Assembly: GCA_015075645.1 (NCBI GenBank)
Contig: JABTUF010000004.1
Coordinates: 558,001-622,000 of the forward strand
Direction of reading: 5' to 3'
Source: Burkholderiales bacterium
GTDB lineage: Bacteria; Pseudomonadota; Gammaproteobacteria; Burkholderiales; Casimicrobiaceae
Length of the DNA stretch: 64,000 nt
A model generated the notes under the pieces. The model was given only the letters and a program-made list of their open reading frames with translations, was not told where the DNA came from and did not search any database. Below, one piece after another: positions 37,488-51,166 of this stretch; positions within the stretch are counted from its first letter, which is position 1, and every line of letters begins with the position of its first letter. The position numbers were made by a program, and so were the translations under genes.

Positions 37488-39005
37488 GTGCCGCCTGACG
37501 CCGGACGCGAATCGATCCTGAAGAGCCGGCTCTTCTGGGTCGGCATCCTGTACTTCTCCGAGGGTTTCCCGCTCGGGGTCTTCTACGAGATCCTGCCGGT
37601 CTGGTTCCGCCAGCGCGGCGTCGACCTCGCCACGATCGGCGCGCTGTCGCTCCTCGGGCTCTCGTGGACGCTCAAGTTCCTCTGGGCGCCCGCGATCGAC
37701 TACTGGAGGCACCACCGGCGCTGGATGGCCGTGGCCGACGCCGGCATGGGTCTCGTGATGATCGCCTTCGCGCTGCACGCGGGCTTCGGGCCGGCGGTGT
37801 GGGTCGCGATCGCGCTCTTCACGATGCTCTCGGCGACCAACGACATCGCGATCGACGGCTACACGATCGAGTTCCTGTCGAGGGACGAACTCGGGCTCGC
37901 GAACGGCGTGCGGATCGGCCTCTACCGCGTCGGCATGCTGACTTCGGGCGTGATCCTGATGGCCTCCGACGCGCTCGGCTGGGACGGCGCGTTCGCCTGC
38001 GCGGCGGTGGTCTTCTTCGGGCTCGCCGTCGTGAGCCTCTGCGCGCCGCCCGAGCGGCAGCGCGTCGTGCCGCGCGCCGAGATCGGCCGCGAACTCGCCG
38101 CGCTCGCGCGCTCGCCGTTCGCGCTCGCGGCGGTCGCGGGACTCGCGCTCGGCGTCGTGTGGCTCGCGAACAACGCGGCGAAGTGGTCGTCGCGCGTGCC
38201 CGGCTTCTGGATGTGGGCGGTCGGCGGCGCGGCGGTGCTCGCGGTGCTCTCCGCGCTCGCGGGGCGCGCGCGTCGGGCCCCCCGCGTGGCCGAGGTCGCG
38301 GCCTCGCCCGAGGCGACGGACCCGGAAGGCGCTCCGGCCGGATCCGATGCGCTCTCGGGCGGCGTGCTCTTCGGTGCGCTCCTCGATCTGCTGCGCCGGC
38401 CGGGCATCGTGCCGGTGCTCGTCTTCATCCTGATCTTCAAGCTGCCCGACGCGGCGATGGGCTTCATGGTGAAGCCGTTCTGGGTCGACGCCGGGTTCTC
38501 CGCCGCGCAGATCGGACTCGTGTCGGTCAACATCGGTCTCGCCCTCTCGATCGCGGGCGGCGTCGCCGGCGGCTGGATCACCGACCGGATCGGCATCCTG
38601 CACGCGCTGTGGATCCTCGGTCTCGTGCAGGCGGCGTCGAATCTCGGCTACTGGATCGCCGCGACGATCCTGCCGATCCCGCCCGCGGGCCCGGTGCCGT
38701 TCGAGCACCAGGCCGTGCTGTACGCGGCCTCGGCCCTCGAATCGTTCACCGGGGGCCTCGGCACCGCGGCCTTCCTCGCGTTCCTGATGGCGATCGTGCG
38801 GAAGGATCGCGCCGCGACCGAGTACGCGCTGCTCTCGTCGGTGTTCGCGCTCTCGCGCTCGCTCGCCGGCGCGGCCGGGGGGGTCGGCGCGAAGGCCCTG
38901 GGCTACGCCGACTGGTTCCTGCTGACCTTCTTCTTCGTGTTCCCGGCGCTGTTGCTGCTGCCGTGGGTGAAGCGCATGCTCGAACGCGAGGCGGAGCGCA
39001 CGTGA
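37488..39005 (+). CDS. AmpG-like MFS transporter
   Basis: A 505-residue inner-membrane transporter with about 12-14 membrane segments. The N-terminal LFWVGILYFSEGFPLGVFYE and FLWAPAIDYW, and the mid-chain DIAIDGYTIEFLS, are typical of the AmpG/acetyl-CoA-transporter branch. GTG 37488 with GGAGG about 6 bp before it is the start. AmpG takes up muropeptides; this one lies next to metX-metW and not to wall genes, so its substrate is open. Its last codon overlaps the start of a methyltransferase remnant. Confidence 0.85.
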   Translation: MPPDAGRESILKSRLFWVGILYFSEGFPLGVFYEILPVWFRQRGVDLATIGALSLLGLSWTLKFLWAPAIDYWRHHRRWMAVADAGMGLVMIAFALHAGFGPAVWVAIALFTMLSATNDIAIDGYTIEFLSRDELGLANGVRIGLYRVGMLTSGVILMASDALGWDGAFACAAVVFFGLAVVSLCAPPERQRVVPRAEIGRELAALARSPFALAAVAGLALGVVWLANNAAKWSSRVPGFWMWAVGGAAVLAVLSALAGRARRAPRVAEVAASPEATDPEGAPAGSDALSGGVLFGALLDLLRRPGIVPVLVFILIFKLPDAAMGFMVKPFWVDAGFSAAQIGLVSVNIGLALSIAGGVAGGWITDRIGILHALWILGLVQAASNLGYWIAATILPIPPAGPVPFEHQAVLYAASALESFTGGLGTAAFLAFLMAIVRKDRAATEYALLSSVFALSRSLAGAAGGVGAKALGYADWFLLTFFFVFPALLLLPWVKRMLEREAERT

Positions 39006-39156
39006 ACCCCGACAAGTTCAGCTTCATCGCCCACCGCGACCACGACTACTGCAATCCGCTGGCCGCGGCGAAGATCGAGCGCATCCTCGACCTGATGCCG
39101 CTCGCCGAGGGCGCGACACGCTGGGCTTCGGCGTCTACCTTTTCTGGCGTCCGTAG
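39002..39156 (+). pseudogene. Internally deleted class I SAM methyltransferase remnant
   Basis: The GTG at 39002 overlaps the transporter stop and starts a clear gene beginning (NPDKFSFIAHRDHDYCNP, then ERILDLMPLAEGA), which in related methyltransferases runs into the SAM motif. Here it breaks at 39112. Another frame continues with RDTLGFGVYLFWRP and TAG at 39154, which looks like the natural C-terminus of such a protein. The frames differ by two, so the middle of the gene was lost and the reading frame shifted. The junction lies in a GCGCG stretch, which could be the recombination point. Confidence 0.65.
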
Positions 39157-39233
39157 CGGCGCGCCCCGGGGGCGGAGCCGAAACCATGGGCGGCGTGACC
39201 CGATGGCGCGGCTCCCGCCCCGCGACGTCGCGG

Positions 39234-39476
39234 CTACATCCTGCGGACGAGCCGCACGAGCGCGAGCAGGATGATCGCGCCGGCGGCCGCGATGACGATC
39301 TGGCCGACGAGCCCGCCGGCCGTCACGCCCATCAGGCGGAACAGGAACCCGCCGACGAGCGCGCCGATCACGCCGACCACGAGGTTGCCCCAGAGGCCCA
39401 GGCCGCGGCCCTTCATCACGACGCCGGCGATCCAGCCCGCGGCGATGCCGACGACGACGAACCAGACGAATTCCAT
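39234..39476 (-). CDS. GlsB/YeaQ/YmgE-family small membrane protein
   Basis: An 80-residue protein of three hydrophobic helices. FVWFVVVGIAAGWIAGVVMK, GRGLGLWGNLVVGVIGALVG and VGQIVIAAAGAIILLALVRL match the transglycosylase-associated / GlsB family, small stress-induced inner-membrane proteins of unknown mechanism. ATG 39476 is preceded by GGAGGAG. It lies 113 bp after the ABC-F gene's end on the same strand. Confidence 0.92.
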   Translation of the reverse strand: MEFVWFVVVGIAAGWIAGVVMKGRGLGLWGNLVVGVIGALVGGFLFRLMGVTAGGLVGQIVIAAAGAIILLALVRLVRRM

Positions 39477-39589
39477 TGCGCTCCTCCGTTGGGGCCGATG
39501 TTGTTCGGGGTCGGTGTCATCCGGGGTCCGCGCCGCCGTGGCCGGCGGGTTCGCCGGACATTGCGGCGCCGACCCCGAGGGACGCGATA

Positions 39590-41518
<1,929 letters not shown>

Positions 41519-41545
41519 GGCGCCCTGCGGGCTGCCCGATGCCCT

Positions 41546-41617
41546 GCGTCGAACGCATGACGTCCAACGTCCAACCCGCGGCGTCCGACGTCGAACGCCG
41601 AACGTCCAACGTCGAAC
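41546..41617. repeat. Degenerate heptamer repeat GTCSAAC
   Basis: Seven or more copies of GTCCAAC, GTCGAAC or close variants, some spaced by short GC linkers, fill the gap between xthA and the ABC-F gene. Translated on the minus strand it reads LDVRRST-like peptides, a known source of false ORFs. A related GTTGAC heptamer run lies at 60306-60326. Confidence 0.8.
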
Positions 41618-41623
41618 CCGGCG

Positions 41624-42400
41624 TCACCGCAGTTCATGGTCGTAGTCGATGACGAGCGGGGCGTGGTCCGAGAACCGCCGGTTCACGTAGATCGACGCCG
41701 CGCGCGCGCGCTGCGCGATGCCCGGCGTGGCGATCTGGTAGTCGATGCGCCAGCCGACGTTGTTCTCCCACGCGCGGCCGCGGTTCGACCACCAGGTGTA
41801 GCGCCGCGGCCGCGGATCGACCTGGCGGAACACGTCGACGAACCCCAGGTCGTCGAACACGCGCGAGAGCCACGCCCGCTCCTCGGGCAGGAAGCCCGAG
41901 TTCTTCTGGTTCGAGCGCCAGTTCTCGAGGTCGATCGGCTGGTGCGCGATGTTCCAGTCGCCGCACAGGATGATCTCGCGGCCCGAACGGCGGAGCGAGG
42001 CGAGATGGGGCAGGAACGCGTCGAGGAAGCGGAACTTCGAGGCCTGGCGGTGCGGTCCGCTCGATCCGGACGGCAGGTACAGCGAGACCACCGTCAGGCC
42101 CTCGAAACGGGCTTCGAGGTAGCGGCCCTCGTCGTCGAACTCCTGCATGCCGAAGCCGGCGCTCGGGCGGTGCGGCGCCTTCGTGTAGACCGCGACGCCG
42201 GCGTAGCCCTTCCTGCGCGCCGGCAGGAACGTCGCGTGGCTCCTGCGCGGGGTCCGCAGCGCGGGCGGCACGTCGCCGGCCAGGCACTTGATCTCCTGCA
42301 CGCACACGACGTCCCAGGGTTCCGCGCGGGCGAGCCAGCGCGAGAAGCCCTTGCGCTCCGCGGAGCGCAGGCCGTTGACGTTGAGCGTGACGATGCGCAC
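41624..42400 (-). CDS. xthA: Exodeoxyribonuclease III
   Basis: A 258-residue apurinic/apyrimidinic endonuclease and 3'-exonuclease for base-excision repair. All family sites are visible: [21 protein letters not shown] (metal Glu), [17 protein letters not shown] (catalytic Asp and Asn), [21 protein letters not shown] and [10 protein letters not shown] (catalytic His). It diverges from pyrE, which starts 98 bp away. Confidence 0.96.
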   Translation of the reverse strand: MRIVTLNVNGLRSAERKGFSRWLARAEPWDVVCVQEIKCLAGDVPPALRTPRRSHATFLPARRKGYAGVAVYTKAPHRPSAGFGMQEFDDEGRYLEARFEGLTVVSLYLPSGSSGPHRQASKFRFLDAFLPHLASLRRSGREIILCGDWNIAHQPIDLENWRSNQKNSGFLPEERAWLSRVFDDLGFVDVFRQVDPRPRRYTWWSNRGRAWENNVGWRIDYQIATPGIAQRARAASIYVNRRFSDHAPLVIDYDHELR

Positions 42401-42498
42401 GGGGCGGCGGGGCGGACCGGAGGCGCGCGAGTGTACACGACGCGATCCTCGCGCCCGCGCGGCTTATACTTCGCGCGATTGCATCGGAGGCGGTTCGG

Positions 42499-43137
42499 AT
42501 GGAGGATTTCCGGCAGGCGTTCCTCGCGTTCTGCGTGGCACGTGACGTGCTTCGATTCGGGGACTTCGTCACCAAGGCGGGACGCAGGACACCCTATTTC
42601 TTCAACGCGGGCCGGTTCGACGACGGCGAGAGCCTGCGCCGCCTGGGCGGCTTCTACGCCAAGGCGCTCCTCGCCTCCGACATGGCCTGCGACCAGTTGT
42701 TCGGGCCGGCGTACAAGGGCATCCCCCTGGCGTCGGCCACCGCCATTGCGCTCGCCGAAATGGGTCACAATCTGCCCTGGAGCTTCAACCGCAAGGAGGC
42801 GAAGGACCACGGGGAAGGCGGCAGCGTCGTCGGCGCGCCGCTGGCCGGGCGCGTGGTGATCGTCGACGACGTGATCACCGCCGGCACCTCGGTGCGCGAA
42901 TCGGTCGACCTCATCCGCAACCACGGCGCGAACCCCGCGGGGGTTCTGATCGCGTTGGATCGCATGGAGCGCGGCACCGGGGCGCAGTCGGCCGTGGCCG
43001 AGGTGCGCGAGCGATTCGGGATCCCGGTGACGGCGATCGCGACGCTCGACGACGTGATGGCGTTCCTCGCGGCGCGCTCGGACCTCGCGCGGTGGCGCGG
43101 CGCGGTCGACGCGTACCGCGCGGACTACGGAGCCTGA
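42499..43137 (+). CDS. pyrE: Orotate phosphoribosyltransferase
   Basis: A 212-residue enzyme that makes OMP from orotate and PRPP in pyrimidine synthesis. LKFGDF-like [44 protein letters not shown] and the PRPP loop [14 protein letters not shown] are present. TATACT at 42465-42470 may be the -10. The DUF4124 gene starts 4 bp after its stop. Confidence 0.97.
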   Translation: MEDFRQAFLAFCVARDVLRFGDFVTKAGRRTPYFFNAGRFDDGESLRRLGGFYAKALLASDMACDQLFGPAYKGIPLASATAIALAEMGHNLPWSFNRKEAKDHGEGGSVVGAPLAGRVVIVDDVITAGTSVRESVDLIRNHGANPAGVLIALDRMERGTGAQSAVAEVRERFGIPVTAIATLDDVMAFLAARSDLARWRGAVDAYRADYGA

Positions 43138-43141
43138 CACG

Positions 43142-43807
43142 ATGAATCGCCGGGTGCTCGTTCGGGTGGAATGCGCGGCAGCGGCGGTCGCGTTGTCGCT
43201 CGGCCTGTCGGGCGGCGCGTCCGCGCAGCAGCTCTACAAGTGGACCGACGAGAAGGGCGCGGTCCACTACACCGACAAGGCGCCCGATCCGGGACGCGCC
43301 GGGACCGTTCTCGACAAGCAGGGCCGCCCGGTCAGCCGGATCGAAGGCGCGCCCACGCCCGAGCAGGCGCGTGCCCGCGAGGTCGAGGACGAGAAGCGCC
43401 GCGCGTTGGCCAGGGAGGAAGAGGCCGAGGCCCGCCGCAACCGCGCGATCCTGTCGTCCTACACGACGGAGGCCGAGATCGATCTCGCGCGCGCGCGCGC
43501 GGCGGCGACCGTCGAGACGCAGCTCCAGTCGGCGCAGGCCTACATGGCGCAGCTCACCAAGCGCAAGCAGGACATCGACGCGCGCAAGGCGCGTTTCGGC
43601 GACAAGCCGATCCCGCCGCAGCTCGAAGCCGACAGCGCCGCGGTCGACGCGGAGTTCGCGAAGAACCGCGACCTCGTCCTCCAGAAGAAGCGCGAGCTCG
43701 CGGCGGTGATCGCGCGCTACGACGCCGACAAGGAGCGCTGGCGCGAGTTGAAGGCGCAGGAGACCGGCGGCCCGCAGGCGAGCCGCGGCGCGACCGCGAA
43801 GAAGTAG
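43142..43807 (+). CDS. DUF4124-domain exported protein
   Basis: A 221-residue exported protein. A signal peptide ends near GASAQQ. The DUF4124 domain (LYKWTDEKGAVHYTDKAP, about 31-48) is followed by a long charged helix (about 75-205), likely a coiled coil. The family is common in the envelopes of beta- and gammaproteobacteria and has no known activity. Confidence 0.9.
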   Translation: MNRRVLVRVECAAAAVALSLGLSGGASAQQLYKWTDEKGAVHYTDKAPDPGRAGTVLDKQGRPVSRIEGAPTPEQARAREVEDEKRRALAREEEAEARRNRAILSSYTTEAEIDLARARAAATVETQLQSAQAYMAQLTKRKQDIDARKARFGDKPIPPQLEADSAAVDAEFAKNRDLVLQKKRELAAVIARYDADKERWRELKAQETGGPQASRGATAKK

Positions 43808-43886
43808 ATCGCGCCTCCGGATGGCCGCGGTCCGCCGCGGTGCGATAATCGCGGGTTCCGGACCGCTTCTTCCGCAAGGCTCCCCG

Positions 43887-45551
<1,665 letters not shown>

Positions 45552-45555
45552 CCGG

Positions 45556-46041
45556 ATGACGGCCCTGCTCTGGGCGCTCTCCGCCGCGATGATCGCCATC
45601 GGCGTCGCCGGCACCGTCCTGCCCGCGCTCCCGGGGCCGACGTTCGTGTTCGGCGGCATCCTGCTCGCGGCGTGGATCGACGACTTCGCTCGGATTCCCG
45701 GCTGGGCCGTGGTCGTGGCGGGGGTGCTCACCGCGGTCACCTGGGTGATCGACGTGGCGTCGAGCGCCGCAGGAGCGAAGCGCGTCGGCGCGAGCCCCTG
45801 GGCGATCGCCGGCGCCGCCGTCGGGACGGTCGCCGGCGTGTTCACCGGACTCGTGGGGCTCCTGTTCCTGCCGCTCGCCGGCGCGGCGATCGGCGAATAC
45901 CTCGCGAAGCGCGACTTCCTCGTCGCCGGCAAGGCGGGGCTCGCCACGTGGCTCGGACTGCTGATCGGGACTGCGCTCAAGGTCGCGATCGTGTTCGTGA
46001 TGCTCGGGCTCTTCGCGGCGTCGCTCCTCGTCACCTTCTGA
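45556..46041 (+). CDS. DUF456-family membrane protein
   Basis: A 161-residue protein with about four or five membrane segments and Gly-rich turns (LPALPGPTFVFGGILLAAW, GASPWAIAGAAVGTVAGVF, FLPLAGAAIGEYLAKRD). These match DUF456, a family of unknown function. It starts 4 bp after ettA and is probably in the same transcript. Confidence 0.9.
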   Translation: MTALLWALSAAMIAIGVAGTVLPALPGPTFVFGGILLAAWIDDFARIPGWAVVVAGVLTAVTWVIDVASSAAGAKRVGASPWAIAGAAVGTVAGVFTGLVGLLFLPLAGAAIGEYLAKRDFLVAGKAGLATWLGLLIGTALKVAIVFVMLGLFAASLLVTF

Positions 46042-46189
46042 TGCTCGTGCGCGGTGCCCGGCCCGCGCCGGGACGGCGCGTCGTCCCCGCGCGTGCGGCC
46101 GCGTCCGGAGCCGGGGTGTTGCCGTCCACCAGAGCGGCGCGCATCATCGTGCGCGTTCGCCCATCGGGCTTCGCGGGAGGGGGAGAGCG

Positions 46190-46627
46190 ATGAACTGGAT
46201 GATGTGGCTGGTGCTCGGTATCGGGGTGATCGCGCTCCTGTCGGGCGCGCTGATGGCGGTGATGCGCGTGCGGACGATCTACTTCGGTTCCAAGGCCGAA
46301 GGCAAGGTCGTCGGGCATTCGGAATCGACGTCGTCGTCGTCGAGCGGCGGCTCGACGCGGTTCAAGACCCTCTACGCGCCGATCGTCGAGTTCTCGTTCA
46401 ACGGGAAGAAGTTCAAGTTCACCTCGTCGCTGTCGACGCAGGACAAGCTCGCCGAAGGATCGACGGTGCTCGTGCGCTTCCTGCCCGACCAGCCCGACCT
46501 GAGCGCCGAGATCGGCACGGGCGTGCGCATGTGGGGATTCCCGATCCTGTCGCTCGTCGTCGGATCGGTCTTCATCCTCGCCGCCCTGTGGGGCGGCGGG
46601 CTGCTCGGCGGGAAGCCCCCGGCGTAG
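46190..46627 (+). CDS. DUF3592-family membrane protein
   Basis: A 145-residue protein with a membrane segment at each end and a soluble middle domain (APIVEFSFNGKKFKFTSSLS, VLVRFLPDQPDLSAEI) typical of DUF3592. The serine run ESTSSSSSGGST forms a loop. GGGAGAG precedes ATG 46190. The role is unknown. It converges with gatB. Confidence 0.88.
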   Translation: MNWMMWLVLGIGVIALLSGALMAVMRVRTIYFGSKAEGKVVGHSESTSSSSSGGSTRFKTLYAPIVEFSFNGKKFKFTSSLSTQDKLAEGSTVLVRFLPDQPDLSAEIGTGVRMWGFPILSLVVGSVFILAALWGGGLLGGKPPA

Positions 46628-46669
46628 CGAGGTCCGCGAGTCCAGGCACGCGCCTCGCCGCGAGGACGG

Positions 46670-48277
<1,608 letters not shown>

Positions 48278-48286
48278 CGGCGAATT

Positions 48287-49399
48287 CTACCCGCCCGGCT
48301 CGAGCGCGAAGATCTCCCCGGACGCCACGCGGAACCGGTGCCGGGTCCCTTCGGCGAGCGTCGCGTGGTGCCGCGCGTGGGCGAGGTCCGCGTGGATCGT
48401 CGCCGGTCCGGCGCGAAGTTCGTAGCGGATGAACTCGCCGAGGAACCGCTCGGCCCTGACCTCCGCCGTGAAGTCGAGGGCACCGGTGGCGCCGCCGTCC
48501 GCGGTCACGAGTTCGACCGCATGCGGGCGGAAGGCGAGGGTCACGCGGTCGCCGGCGATCGCGTCGCGCACGCGCGCGGCGGGCAGCGCGAACTCGCCGG
48601 CGCCGTCCGGCGCGAGGCGCACGGTCTCGCCGTTCGCGGCGAGCACGCGCGCGTCGACGAGATTGATCGACCCGACGAACTCGGCGACGAAGCGGTTGGC
48701 CGGGTCGTCGAAGAGTTCGCGCGGCGCGCCGACCTGCTGGATCGCGCCGGCGTCGAGCACCGCGAGGCGATCGGCGAGGATCATCGCCTCCTGCTGGTCG
48801 TGGGTGACGAACACCGTGGTGAGGTCGAGCTGGCGCTGCAGGCGCTTCAATTCGAGGCCGGTGGCCGAACGCAGCTTCGCGTCGAGGTTCGACAGCGGCT
48901 CGTCCAGCAGCAGCACCGTCGGCGCGACCGCGAGCGTGCGCGCGATCGCCACGCGCTGCTGCTGGCCGCCGGAGAGCTGGCCGGGACGCCGGTCCGCGAA
49001 CGCCTGGAGCCCGACCAGTTCCAGCATCTCGCCCACGCGCTCGCGGATCTTCTCGCGCGGCCAGCGCCGCTCCTCGAGCCCGAACGCGACGTTGCGCGCG
49101 ACGGTGAGGTGCGGCCACAGCGCGTAGTTCTGGAACACCATGCCGACGTCGCGCTTCCACGGTGGCAGCGCGGCGACGTCGCGCGTGCCGATGCGCACCA
49201 CGCCGCGCTGCGCGACGTTGAATCCGGCGATCAGGCGCAGCAGCGTCGACTTGCCCGACCCGGACGGGCCGAGGAGCGCGAAGAACTCGCCCGGGCGGAT
49301 CGAGAGCGAGATGTCGCGCAGGACCGGCGTGTCGCCGTAGGCGAGGTGCACGCCCTCGATGTCGATGCCGATCGCGCGGGTTTGCGGGGCGGGAGTCAT
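48287..49399 (-). CDS. ABC transporter ATP-binding protein, FbpC/PotA type
   Basis: A 370-residue importer ATPase. Walker A is GPSGSGKST (44-52), followed by QNYALWPHLTVARN, LSGGQQQRVAIARTLA, LLLDEPLSNLDAKLR and the H-loop VTHDQQEAM. A TOBE-type C-terminal domain (about 290-370) is present. It works with the permease and binding protein encoded upstream on the same strand. The start overlaps the permease stop by 4 bp, and gatB starts 9 bp after its stop. Confidence 0.93.
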   Translation of the reverse strand: MTPAPQTRAIGIDIEGVHLAYGDTPVLRDISLSIRPGEFFALLGPSGSGKSTLLRLIAGFNVAQRGVVRIGTRDVAALPPWKRDVGMVFQNYALWPHLTVARNVAFGLEERRWPREKIRERVGEMLELVGLQAFADRRPGQLSGGQQQRVAIARTLAVAPTVLLLDEPLSNLDAKLRSATGLELKRLQRQLDLTTVFVTHDQQEAMILADRLAVLDAGAIQQVGAPRELFDDPANRFVAEFVGSINLVDARVLAANGETVRLAPDGAGEFALPAARVRDAIAGDRVTLAFRPHAVELVTADGGATGALDFTAEVRAERFLGEFIRYELRAGPATIHADLAHARHHATLAEGTRHRFRVASGEIFALEPGG

Positions 49400-51114
49400 G
49401 GGGCGGGGGGCGCCGAGCCGGCGGCGCGCTTCTCGAGGATGCGGTGCGACCACCAGGTGCCGAGCCCGACGATCGCCACCGCGATCACGCCGAGCGCCGC
49501 GGCGGGGCCGCGGGTGGCGATGCTCTGGTTGTACAGGTAGATGCCGTAGGAGATCGGCGCGAGCGACTCGCGCGTGACGAGCAGGATCGTCGCCGACAGC
49601 TCGACCGACGCGGTGATGAAGCTCGTGACGAAGCCGGCGAGGATGCCGCCGGACATCAGCGGCACGACGATGCGCCGCACGGTGCGCCAGCGGTCGGCGC
49701 CGAGCGCCTGCGCGGCCTCCTCGAGCGAGTGGTGGACCTGCTCGAGCGCCGCGACGCAGGAGCGCACCGCGTAGGGCAGCCGGCGCACCGAGTAGGCGAG
49801 CATGATCGCGAGCCAGGTCGCGGTGAACGCGCCCATGCCGAACGGCAGCTCGAGGCCGCGGAAGGCGCGCAGGTAGCCGATCGCGAGCACGAGGCCGGGG
49901 ATCGCGAGCGCGGCGGAGGCGCCCCAGTCGAGCCACCGCCGGCCGGGAAGCTTCGTGCGCAGCACGAGCCACGCGATGGCGACGCCGATCACGACGTCGA
50001 TCGCGGCCGCGAGCCCGCTGTAGAGCAGCGTGTTGCCGATCATGCGGCTCGAATCCGAGAGCACGGTCGCGTAGTGCGCGAGGGTGAACGACTCGGGCAG
50101 CACCGAGAAGCTCCACACGCGCGAGATCGACAGCAGCAGGATGCCGACGTGCGGCGAGAGCACGAGGAGGAGGACGAGCAGCACGAATCCGTACGCCGCG
50201 GCTCCGCGCCAGCCTTCGAGCGGGCGCCGCACGGTGGCGCTGCCGCCGCGGGTGAGCGTCGCGTAGTCGCGCCCGCGGGTGACCCGTGCGGCGAGCGCGA
50301 GCGCGGCGATCGAGAACGCGATCATGATCACCGCGATCACGTAGCCGACCGGGTCCTCGAGGCCCACCGAGGTGATGCGCAGGTACGCCTGCGGGGCCAG
50401 CATGTTGGTGACGTTCAGCACCAGCGGAGTGCCGAGGTCGTCGAACACCTTGACGAAGACCAGCGAGGCGCCCGCGACGTAGCCGGGCAGCGCGAGCGGG
50501 AACACGACGCGGCGGAACAGGCCGAAGCCGTGCGCGCCGAGGTTCTGCGCCGCCTCCTCCATCGCGCCGTCGATGTTGCGCATCGCCGCGATCAGGTTCA
50601 GCAGGATGAACGGAAAATAGTGCAGGCCCTCGACGAACACCACGCCGTTCAGCCCGTCCATGAACGGGATGCGGAAGCCGAACGCGTTGTTGAGGACGAG
50701 GTTCACCGAGCCGTTGCGGCCGAAGATGAGCTGCATCGCGACCGCGCCGACGAACGGGGGCATGATGAGCGGCAGCACGCCGAGCGTCTGCACCAGCGCG
50801 CTGCCGCGGAACCGGAACCGCACGGTCAGGTAGGCGAGCGGCACCGCGAAGAACGTGGCGAGCACCACCGACGCCAGCGCCACGACCACGCTGTTGACGA
50901 ACGACTCGCGCATCAGCGACAGCGAGAAGAACGCCGTGAAGTGCGCCGGCGTCAGGCGGCCCTCGCCGTCGACGAACGCGGTGTGCAGCACCGTGGCGAT
51001 CGGCCACAGCAGCAGCACGCCGATGAAGGCCGCGACCAGCGCGGCGAGGAGCCACGCGCCGGCGGGAACGGCGTGCCCCGACGCCCGTGCGCGGCCGAGG
51101 ACGGTGGCGTTCAC
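49396..51114 (-). CDS. ABC transporter permease with two fused membrane domains, FbpB/SfuB type
   Basis: A 572-residue permease with about 12 membrane segments. It has two copies of the EAA loop that docks the ATPase: EEAAQNLGAHGFGLFRRVV and EEAAQALGADRWRTVRRIV. The fused form is typical of ferric-iron-type importers and some 2-aminoethylphosphonate systems. It overlaps the ATPase gene by 4 bp and follows the binding-protein gene by 52 bp. Confidence 0.92.
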   Translation of the reverse strand: MNATVLGRARASGHAVPAGAWLLAALVAAFIGVLLLWPIATVLHTAFVDGEGRLTPAHFTAFFSLSLMRESFVNSVVVALASVVLATFFAVPLAYLTVRFRFRGSALVQTLGVLPLIMPPFVGAVAMQLIFGRNGSVNLVLNNAFGFRIPFMDGLNGVVFVEGLHYFPFILLNLIAAMRNIDGAMEEAAQNLGAHGFGLFRRVVFPLALPGYVAGASLVFVKVFDDLGTPLVLNVTNMLAPQAYLRITSVGLEDPVGYVIAVIMIAFSIAALALAARVTRGRDYATLTRGGSATVRRPLEGWRGAAAYGFVLLVLLLVLSPHVGILLLSISRVWSFSVLPESFTLAHYATVLSDSSRMIGNTLLYSGLAAAIDVVIGVAIAWLVLRTKLPGRRWLDWGASAALAIPGLVLAIGYLRAFRGLELPFGMGAFTATWLAIMLAYSVRRLPYAVRSCVAALEQVHHSLEEAAQALGADRWRTVRRIVVPLMSGGILAGFVTSFITASVELSATILLVTRESLAPISYGIYLYNQSIATRGPAAALGVIAVAIVGLGTWWSHRILEKRAAGSAPPAP

Positions 51115-51166
51115 CCCGCGCGCCGGCCGGTGCGCGCCGGCGGCGGAGTGAACGCGGGGGAGGCGA

